Shown here one piece after another: positions 35,915 to 42,576 of a stretch of 44,450 nt of DNA. The stretch's first letter is position 1. Every line of letters starts with the position of its first letter. The position numbers and the translations under genes are program-made. Below the pieces are notes generated by a model that saw only the letters and a list, made by a program, of their open reading frames with translations, made no database searches and was not told where the DNA came from. The stretch is from Fidelibacterota bacterium (GTDB lineage: Bacteria; Fidelibacterota; UBA2242), in assembly GCA_011046365.1 (NCBI GenBank), contig DSAS01000045.1, forward strand, positions 1 through 44,450, given 5' to 3'.

Positions 35915-37147
35915 TTAGATTTTCTTTCCAAGCGTGCTCATTTTCGCCGTGACCAGCGGAATCGGCAAGCCCCGCAAGAGCACATGCCAGTAAATCCATT
36001 TAAATGCCAGCTTGCCCAGGTGATTCATCCGCGATTCCTGCAATAATGCCATTGGACCGATAACCGGCAAGGGAAATTTACCCTCCACCGGTTCAATATC
36101 GTAATTGAAATCAATCAGAAAACCCTTGCCGAATCCCGACTCGATAAAGCAGTTGGCATGTCCGTCAAATTCCTCTTTGAGCGGTCTGTTTTTTATAAAT
36201 AACAGGATGTTTTCGGTCAGAATTTCTGCCTGAAAATGCGCCACCGAACCGGCTTTGGAGCTGGGCAGATCCGTCGCATCGCCCAGCACAAAAATATTCT
36301 CGTAGGCTTTCGACTGCAGAGTGTGTTTCTGCGTCGGTACAAAATTCAGTTCATCGCCCAGTCCGGAGCGCTCAATGACACCGGCGCCCATGTTGGTGGG
36401 AATGGACACCAGCAGATCATATTCCACCTTTTTCTCGTCATAAGAAACCAGTTTTTGAGCGGTTCCGTCTACGGTCATAATATTAAAATCAGGCACCAGT
36501 TTGACATTTTTCTGCTCCAGTAAATGGTCCAGCACCGCGGAAGCCCGGGGGCGCGTAAAGGCACCGGAAAGGGGTGTCACATAGGTGAGCTCTACATCGT
36601 CGCGGATACCCTTTCTTGTAAAATACCAGTCCGCCAGAAAGGTAAATTCCAACGGCGCCACCGGACATTTAATCGGCATCTCGGCGATATGGACAACCAA
36701 TTTGCCGCCCTTCCAGTCCTTCAGCCGCTGCGCCAGTGCCTGCGCGCCCTCAATCGTATAAAAATCAAAGGCATTCTCACCCCAGCCATTGTCCAGTAAT
36801 CCGCCTACCTCGGCGGGAACGATATCCGTACCCGTGGCAATCACGAGAATCTGATATTCCAGAATTTCACCGTTATGCAATTTGACCCGGTTTTTATCCG
36901 TTTCGATTAATTCAATCTCCTCCTGAATGTACTCGATCTGCTTCGGCAGGAAATCGGTCCTGGCACGGGTTACATCCGCCACGGTGTACATTTCAAAAGG
37001 AATAAACAGAAAGCCGGGCTGATAATAGTGTTGCGAATGCTGATCCACCAGCGTAATAATCCATTCCCGGCGATCCAGTTTGCGGTTCAGGCGATTCGCC
37101 ATAATGGTACCGGCAGTTCCGGCGCCCAGAATCAAAAGGCGTTTCAT
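35915..37147 (-). CDS. sqr: sulfide:quinone oxidoreductase-like flavoprotein
   Basis: A 410-residue FAD disulfide reductase predicted to oxidise sulfide to bound polysulfide and reduce quinone at the inner membrane. The FAD motif GAGTAG is at residue 8 onward, with the second ATGTDIVP and third FVLGDATDLP motifs. Only two cysteines are present, C161 (PIKCPVAPLEF) and C333 (HANCFIESG). They match the redox pair of SQR/flavocytochrome-c flavoproteins, while the third cysteine found in some SQRs is missing. A C-terminal amphipathic stretch (LAFKWIYWHVLL) fits membrane attachment. AGGGAG precedes ATG 37147. It follows the ArsR-type gene by 9 bp and precedes tusE by 17 bp. Confidence 0.87.
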   Translation of the reverse strand: MKRLLILGAGTAGTIMANRLNRKLDRREWIITLVDQHSQHYYQPGFLFIPFEMYTVADVTRARTDFLPKQIEYIQEEIELIETDKNRVKLHNGEILEYQILVIATGTDIVPAEVGGLLDNGWGENAFDFYTIEGAQALAQRLKDWKGGKLVVHIAEMPIKCPVAPLEFTFLADWYFTRKGIRDDVELTYVTPLSGAFTRPRASAVLDHLLEQKNVKLVPDFNIMTVDGTAQKLVSYDEKKVEYDLLVSIPTNMGAGVIERSGLGDELNFVPTQKHTLQSKAYENIFVLGDATDLPSSKAGSVAHFQAEILTENILLFIKNRPLKEEFDGHANCFIESGFGKGFLIDFNYDIEPVEGKFPLPVIGPMALLQESRMNHLGKLAFKWIYWHVLLRGLPIPLVTAKMSTLGKKI

Positions 37148-37156
37148 CAATTCTCC

Positions 37157-37483
37157 CTATCTTTTTAAAAATTTTTCGTGCAGATAACTAATGACATCCC
37201 GGACACGCTGGTCTTTCAGATGATAGATAATGCGTTTTCCGTCCCGCCTGCTTTCGACGATCCCCGCCATGCTTAAAAGACGCAGCTGCTGGGAAATATT
37301 GGAAAAGTTGCTGATCTGAATCGTATCCACGATGTCACCGACACAGAAGTCGCCTTCCGTCAGCAGGCACAAAATCCTGAAGCGGGTTTTATTGGATATC
37401 AGGGCGAAGATATCCACCACTTTCTGGCAGGCATCTTCATTGTTTTTAAAGCGCTTTTTAATCTCGTCTAAATTGCTGTTCAT
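37157..37483 (-). CDS. ArsR-family repressor, probably sulfur- or metal-responsive
   Basis: A 108-residue winged-helix repressor with the ArsR pattern: FALISNKTRFRILCLL, then SNFSNISQQLRLLSMAGIVES and the wing RDGKRIIYHL. Cysteines are C19, C39 and C47 (EGDFCVGD). The classical metal site ELCVCD is thus altered, keeping one of its two cysteines. ArsR proteins of the BigR/SqrR type use a cysteine pair to sense persulfide and control sulfide-oxidation genes; being first in a run with SQR, TusE and DsrE supports that here. Metal sensing remains possible. No clear Shine-Dalgarno sequence is visible. Confidence 0.85.
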   Translation of the reverse strand: MNSNLDEIKKRFKNNEDACQKVVDIFALISNKTRFRILCLLTEGDFCVGDIVDTIQISNFSNISQQLRLLSMAGIVESRRDGKRIIYHLKDQRVRDVISYLHEKFLKR

Positions 37484-37559
37484 TTATCAATCATACGTTT
37501 TAGTATATGTTAAAATATTACAGTGTCAAAGTCAAGATTTTTTTCAGCAATTTTACCAC

Positions 37560-37590
37560 AAAAAACGGGAGTGTCTAAGCAACACTCCCG
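37560..37590 (-). terminator. intrinsic terminator of the M3 peptidase gene
   Basis: A perfect 9-bp stem (CGGGAGTGT at 37566-37574, ACACTCCCG at 37582-37590, 7-nt loop) is followed on the minus strand directly by six T residues (A-run at 37560-37565). It starts 25 bp after the peptidase stop codon and isolates that gene from the ArsR/SQR/nqr run. Confidence 0.88.
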
Positions 37591-37615
37591 TCTCCGTCAG
37601 CTATAAATAGTGCAG

Positions 37616-39718
37616 CTACTTCAGACCGCGCTTCTCCAGCAGCGGTTCAATGCTCGGCTCTCTGCCGCGGAAGCGCTTATACAGCACCATCGGCTCCTCG
37701 CTGCCGCCTCTGGCGAGGATGTTTTTCCGGAAAGACTGCGCCAGTTCGCGGTTGAACAGATCGGTCTCTTTGAATGCCTGAAAGGCGTCGGCGTCCAGCA
37801 CTTCCGCCCAGATGTAGCTGTAATAGCCGGCGGAATAGCCGCTGGTAAAAATATGCCGGAAATAGGGAGTCCGGTAACGGCTGATAATCTCCGGGATCAG
37901 CCCGATTCTGCCCAGCGATTCGTCTTCAAATTCCAGCACATCTTCAATCGGGCGAGACGTGGTCAGCGTATGCCAGTCCATATCCATGTAGGAAGCCGCC
38001 AGATACTCCACCGTCGCAAAGCCCTGGTTGAACAGGCTTGCTTTCCTGATTTTATCAATCAGTTCATCGGAAATCGGTTCGCCGGTTTCATAATGAAAGG
38101 CGTAGCTTTTCAGGACCTCCGGCTCCAGCGCCCAGTTCTCCATGATTTGGGACGGCAATTCCACAAAGTCCCGCGCCACACTGGTACCGGTCAGCCGCGG
38201 GTACGTCCCGTCACTGAAGAGCCCGTGCAGGGCATGTCCGAATTCGTGGAATATGGTTTCGACTTCATCCAGACTCAGCAGAGCCGGTTTTTCGGTGGTA
38301 GGCTTGGAAAGATTGAACACATTCGTCATCAGCGGCGTGATATTTTTCCCGTCCTTTTTCATCTGTTTGCGAAAGGAGCCGCACCAGGCGCCACCCCGTT
38401 TACTGGCGCGGGGATGATAATCAACATACAGGACGCCAATGGTTGTGCCGTCGGTATCCTTGACCTCAAAGGCTTTGACATCTGCGTGATAAACCGGAAT
38501 ATCCCGGCGTTCATGAAAGGTGATGCCCCAGAGTTTTGTCGCCAGATCAAAGGTACCCTGACGGACATTTTTCAGCTGAAAATAGGGTCGCAGCAGTTCA
38601 TCGTCCAGAGCATATTTCTCCTTCTTCAGCTTTTCCGCATAGTACCACCAGTCCCAACATTCCAGCTGAAAGCGCGCACCCTCGCGCCTGGCGATTGTCT
38701 GCATATCCCGGAGTTCGGCTTTGGCGCGGTGCAGTGCCGGTCGCCAGAGTTTATCCAGCAAGTCATACACATTGGCGGGATTTTTCGCCATGTTCACATC
38801 CAGCACATAGTGGGCATGGGTGGGAAATCCCAGCAGCTGCGCCCGTTCTGCCCGCAGTGCCGCAATTTTAGCCGCGATTGCCTTGTTATCGTATTCGTTG
38901 TCGTTATTGCACCGGTTGATGTAAGCCAGATAGATTTTTTTACGCAGCTCCCGCTTATCGGAGTAGGTCAGGAAGGGAATCCAGCTGGGCTTGTGAAGTG
39001 TATAGACCCATTTTCCGGTATAGCCTTTCTCCTTGGCGGCAGCGGCGCCGGCGGCAATCACATTATCCGGAAGACCCGCCAGGTCCGCCGCATTGTCAAT
39101 AACCAGTTCAAAGTTATTATCCTCCTTCAGTACATTTTCACCGAACTTGGTGGTCAGTACCGCCAGTTCTGCATTGATTTCCCGAAAGCGTTTTTTACTC
39201 TTTTCATCGAGATTTGCGCCACCCCGCACGAAATCCTGATAATATTTTTCCAGCAGCTTCGCCTGTTCGACATTCAGATTCAGGTGATTTTTCTGATTAT
39301 AGACCGTCCTAATCCGCTGGAAAAGTGTATCGTTCAGACCGATATCATCCTCGTGCTTGGACAGCTGCGGCGCGATTTCCTTGGCGATTTTTTGCAACTC
39401 ATCGTTGGTGTGGGCGCCATTCAGCGCATAAAACACAGCCGATACCCGGCGCAGCAGCTCTCCGGAATAGTCCAGCGCTGCGATAGTGTTTTCAAAGTTC
39501 GCCGGCTCGGGGTTCGTGATGATTGCGTGTACTTCGGCTTTCTGTTGGCGCATGCTTTCTTCGAAAGCCGGCATAAAGTGCTCGGTTTTGATTTTTTCAA
39601 AAGGCGGCGTCCCCAACGGTGTCTTCCACTCCGTGAAAAAGGGGTTCTCTGTGCTCTCCCGGGAGCAGGAGGTAACCGCAAAGAGAATTGCCAAAACGCA
39701 CAGAATCAGATTTTTCAT
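37616..39718 (-). CDS. M3-family zinc metallopeptidase (Dcp/oligopeptidase A-like), lipoprotein
   Basis: A 700-residue peptidase. The N-terminus is a lipoprotein signal (hydrophobic core then AVTSC, C18), so the enzyme is probably membrane-anchored and faces the periplasm. The zinc motif HEFGHALH starts at H491, with E492 as catalytic base and H495 as second ligand. A third ligand glutamate is expected in the following LPSQIMENW helix region. Length and the FENTIAALD and GGANLDEKSKKR segments fit the dipeptidyl carboxypeptidase/oligopeptidase A group, which digests short peptides. GAGGAAG precedes the ATG. It is a single-gene unit ended by a clear terminator, functionally unrelated to its neighbours as far as can be seen. 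Confidence 0.92.
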   Translation of the reverse strand: MKNLILCVLAILFAVTSCSRESTENPFFTEWKTPLGTPPFEKIKTEHFMPAFEESMRQQKAEVHAIITNPEPANFENTIAALDYSGELLRRVSAVFYALNGAHTNDELQKIAKEIAPQLSKHEDDIGLNDTLFQRIRTVYNQKNHLNLNVEQAKLLEKYYQDFVRGGANLDEKSKKRFREINAELAVLTTKFGENVLKEDNNFELVIDNAADLAGLPDNVIAAGAAAAKEKGYTGKWVYTLHKPSWIPFLTYSDKRELRKKIYLAYINRCNNDNEYDNKAIAAKIAALRAERAQLLGFPTHAHYVLDVNMAKNPANVYDLLDKLWRPALHRAKAELRDMQTIARREGARFQLECWDWWYYAEKLKKEKYALDDELLRPYFQLKNVRQGTFDLATKLWGITFHERRDIPVYHADVKAFEVKDTDGTTIGVLYVDYHPRASKRGGAWCGSFRKQMKKDGKNITPLMTNVFNLSKPTTEKPALLSLDEVETIFHEFGHALHGLFSDGTYPRLTGTSVARDFVELPSQIMENWALEPEVLKSYAFHYETGEPISDELIDKIRKASLFNQGFATVEYLAASYMDMDWHTLTTSRPIEDVLEFEDESLGRIGLIPEIISRYRTPYFRHIFTSGYSAGYYSYIWAEVLDADAFQAFKETDLFNRELAQSFRKNILARGGSEEPMVLYKRFRGREPSIEPLLEKRGLK

Positions 39719-39879
39719 GATTTTCTTCCTCAGTTTATTAAATAGTTGCTATGTTTGGGTACCATCATGGTTATCCAGATACTTTCGTAATATAAAAAAT
39801 GATTGGAAAAAATCTTAATTATTAAATGGCGGACAGACCTGTTACTCTCTTGCCATTCACGTTGTCTGGCAGCCACCAT

Positions 39880-39907
39880 TTGATTACCCGGATAAAATGG
39901 ATAAATT
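39880..39907 (+). promoter_or_regulatory. candidate promoter of the phzF-like gene
   Basis: TTGATT at 39880-39885 and TAAATT at 39902-39907 are spaced by 16 bases, 28 bp before the start codon, in the 217-bp gap between divergent genes. The match to a sigma-70-type promoter is moderate only. Confidence 0.25.
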
Positions 39908-39935
39908 ATTTCTACCAAAAAAAAGAAAGGGAGCC

Positions 39936-40754
39936 ATGCAAGCACAAATTTATCAGGTGGATTCCTTTAGCGATAAACCGTTTCGGGGTAATCCCGCTGG
40001 GGTCTGTCTTCTGGAAAAACCGGCACCGGAAAAGTGGATGCAACAGTTGGCGATGGAGATGAACCTGTCGGAAACCGCCTTCTGCTATCCTTTGGAAAAC
40101 GGCTATCGGCTGCGCTGGTTTACACCGATCGCGGAAGTAGAGCTCTGTGGACATGCCACGCTCGCCACGGCGCACGTTTTATTTGAAACCGGTGCGGTAA
40201 AGCCGGACCAGATGGCGCGGTTTCAAACGATGAGCGGATGGCTGACCGTCACGATGAAAAACGGGCGGCTCCAGATGGATTTCCCCGCCACACCGGCGGT
40301 GCCCTGTAATCTCTCGCCAGAGCTGCCCAAAGCGCTGGGGCTCACCCACATCCTCTGGTCCGGTAAAAATGAAGTGGATTATCTTATCGAAGTCGGTTCG
40401 GAAGAGGAAGTTGTCGGGCTGCGACCGGATTTCCGACAACTGGCTGCTGCCACCCAACGTGGCGTCATTGTTACCGCCCGGTCCGTCAATCCGGATTATG
40501 ACTTTATCTCCCGGTTTTTCGCTCCGGCAATCGGGATTGACGAGGACCCGGTGACCGGTTCCGCTCACTGTACTTTGGGTCCGTACTGGATGAATAAATT
40601 GAAAAAATCCGTCTTTACAGCTTACCAGGCTTCCCGGCGGGGCGGGATTGTGCTGGTAGAGGTAAAGGAGGACCGGATTCTGCTCGGCGGAAACGCCGTG
40701 ACGATTTTTGCGGCTCAATTCAGCCAATTGGTCAGAGAAACAATGGTTCCGTAA
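39936..40754 (+). CDS. PhzF-family isomerase/epimerase-like protein
   Basis: A 272-residue cytoplasmic protein of the PhzF family (two-domain diaminopimelate-epimerase-like fold). The catalytic glutamate is in MNLSETAFC; further family marks are the opening YQVDSFSDKPFRGNPAGV, CGHATLATAHVLF and DEDPVTGSAHC near residue 205. Most PhzF homologues outside phenazine clusters have no proven substrate, and there is no phenazine gene here. ATG 39936 was chosen because an AAGGGAG ribosome site and the family start coincide; an ATG 13 codons earlier gives a Lys-rich extension not typical of the family. Confidence 0.88.
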   Translation: MQAQIYQVDSFSDKPFRGNPAGVCLLEKPAPEKWMQQLAMEMNLSETAFCYPLENGYRLRWFTPIAEVELCGHATLATAHVLFETGAVKPDQMARFQTMSGWLTVTMKNGRLQMDFPATPAVPCNLSPELPKALGLTHILWSGKNEVDYLIEVGSEEEVVGLRPDFRQLAAATQRGVIVTARSVNPDYDFISRFFAPAIGIDEDPVTGSAHCTLGPYWMNKLKKSVFTAYQASRRGGIVLVEVKEDRILLGGNAVTIFAAQFSQLVRETMVP

Positions 40755-40822
40755 CAAATATTCGTTGGCGGATTCTTCACCGAAAAAACGCCAGGTTTAT
40801 TGGTTGGAACGGGATAATTATT

Positions 40823-41860
40823 ATGAAAACAAAACCAATTCAAATTCTATTGACAGCACTTTTTCTTTACACTGGCGCTTCTGCCGATTCGCTGAAAGTC
40901 GTCACGATTAACGTCTGGTCCGGGCTCGATTATATCGGTTCGCTGAAAATGGGTGAATACGAAAGTGCGGACATTCGGGAACAACGGTATCAGATTCTCC
41001 TGAAGCAGCTGAAGGAGCTGAACCCTGATGTCATTGCGCTGAATGAAGCCAATAAATTACCGCGCTATGCCCGGCGAATCGCCAGAGACCTGGGCTACAA
41101 CCAGATTCATCATCTCGGTGTGGCGGGGATTCACATCGGTCCGCTGGGATTGCCGGTGAATCTCCGGGAGGGCGATGTCGTTCTCGCTAAAAAACATCTC
41201 AATCTACAGTCCGCAGGACGCCGGCAGCTCTCCGGTGGTCACGTGGGACGCTTTTGCACCTTTCATTTCGCTGATGCAACCCAGGTGATCGGCGCCATGA
41301 TTGAGTTGGGTTTCGAAAAAATCTTCCTCTTCAATACCCACTGGCACGCCAGCCGCTATGCCAACCGCGCAACCCTGGAAAAAATTACGCAACAGTATCT
41401 GGAAGGTGAAATCGGCGATGACCAGTATCTGAACATCGTTACCGACGCGGTAGAAGGAAAGAAATGGCGGCTCAGCGAAGCCCGCAGGATGATTGAATTC
41501 ATCAACAAAACCGCCGGGCAAAATCCGACTATTCTGATGGGCGACTTCAACGATCTGTTTGACTCAGACCCCATCCGGGTGCTACGGGAAAGCGGTTTCA
41601 GGGATAGTTACAGTCAGGTCAATCGGAAACCGGGTCCCACCTGGGACGAGCGGCTGAATCGCAACATCCAGCAACACTATCTGGCTGAAATTCCCACTCC
41701 GGAAACCGCCCGCCGGGATCGGATTGATTACATTTTTTACCGGGGACAACCATTAAAAGTCCGGCGGTCGGCGGTTGTCTTGAACAAAGTCGAAGACAGC
41801 CTGCATCCGTCGGATCACTTCGGAGTGATGACGATTTTCGAAATCGAGGAACAGCCATGA
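40823..41860 (+). CDS. secreted endonuclease/exonuclease/phosphatase-family protein
   Basis: A 345-residue protein with a signal peptide (residues 1-21, cleaved near GASADS) and an EEP-type metal-dependent hydrolase fold. The expected blocks are all present: VTINVWSGL (Asn), DVIALNEANK (metal Glu), FLFNTHWHASR (His), LMGDFNDLFDSDP (Asp/Asn), and the end RDRIDYIFY and LHPSDHFGVM (Asp/His). The substrate may be a nucleic acid, a phosphorylated sugar or a phospholipid head group; sequence does not tell. It overlaps the next gene by four bases (ATGA). Confidence 0.88.
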   Translation: MKTKPIQILLTALFLYTGASADSLKVVTINVWSGLDYIGSLKMGEYESADIREQRYQILLKQLKELNPDVIALNEANKLPRYARRIARDLGYNQIHHLGVAGIHIGPLGLPVNLREGDVVLAKKHLNLQSAGRRQLSGGHVGRFCTFHFADATQVIGAMIELGFEKIFLFNTHWHASRYANRATLEKITQQYLEGEIGDDQYLNIVTDAVEGKKWRLSEARRMIEFINKTAGQNPTILMGDFNDLFDSDPIRVLRESGFRDSYSQVNRKPGPTWDERLNRNIQQHYLAEIPTPETARRDRIDYIFYRGQPLKVRRSAVVLNKVEDSLHPSDHFGVMTIFEIEEQP

Positions 41861-42576
41861 GGGTCTGCTTTATTCTCAGCGCCCCGAAAACCCCCGAAAA
41901 TATCGGTGCCGCCGCACGAGCCCTGAAAACCATGGGATTCAGCGAACTGCGCCTGGTCATTCCCTGCGATTACCTGAGTCCGCCCGCCCGCTGGCTGGCG
42001 CACGGTTCGGAAGATGTTCTGGAAGCGGCACAGGTGTTCGATTCACTTGGCGCTGCAACAGGGGATATTGACTTTCTGATCGGCACGTCCTCGAAAAAGC
42101 GACCATCCAAAAACGAAAACCTGCCCGCCGGGAGGCTGGCTGAACTATTAAAAGAAAAAGGGGCGACGATTCAGACCGTAGGCGTTCTTTTCGGTAATGA
42201 AGACCGCGGACTGAATAATGACCAGCTGGCGATTTGTGATCTTCTGTCCCACATTCCCATGCAGCAGGCGCAACCCAGCCTGAATCTCGCCCAGGCGGTG
42301 ATGATTTATGCCTATGAATTGGCACCTCTGAACCGGCAAACATCCCGGCTTTCGCCGCCATCGCCGACCGACGCCGCTTTCCAAAAATTAAAACAGAACG
42401 TCGCGACCGTCCTGAATCAAATCGGGATGACCGACTGCCTGCCGATCCACCGGCGTATCATCGAACGTCTGTCGCTTTTAAGCGAGAAGGACACCCACCT
42501 GATCCAGAGCATTTTAAGCCACTTAAAACATTCTTTACACATTGAGAAAGGAGCTGCTGACTCATGCGTAAAGTAA
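41857..42576 (+). CDS. trmJ: TrmJ/SpoU-family tRNA 2'-O-methyltransferase
   Basis: A 239-residue SPOUT methyltransferase, probably forming 2'-O-methyl nucleoside at position 32 of tRNAs. SpoU motif 1 (TPENIGAAARALKTMGF with the catalytic Arg), motif 2 (GVLFGNEDRGLNNDQL) and motif 3 (SLNLAQAVMIYAYEL) are all clear; the helical C-terminal extension is as in TrmJ rather than TrmH. The start overlaps the previous stop codon, and the end overlaps the following pectate lyase gene by 13 bp. The operon partners are functionally unrelated. Confidence 0.9.
   Translation: MRVCFILSAPKTPENIGAAARALKTMGFSELRLVIPCDYLSPPARWLAHGSEDVLEAAQVFDSLGAATGDIDFLIGTSSKKRPSKNENLPAGRLAELLKEKGATIQTVGVLFGNEDRGLNNDQLAICDLLSHIPMQQAQPSLNLAQAVMIYAYELAPLNRQTSRLSPPSPTDAAFQKLKQNVATVLNQIGMTDCLPIHRRIIERLSLLSEKDTHLIQSILSHLKHSLHIEKGAADSCVK

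Noticed and set aside
37610-39745. A 711-codon open frame on the plus strand exactly antisense to the M3 peptidase gene
   Set aside because: Its codons are exact complements of the peptidase codons; it stays open because the sense gene rarely uses TTA, CTA and TCA. The translation has no family features and no signal, while the minus-strand protein has an intact HEFGH zinc motif.
39936-40754. Phenazine biosynthesis gene
   Set aside because: Only a PhzF-like protein is present; the family is widespread and none of the other phenazine genes occurs in the window.
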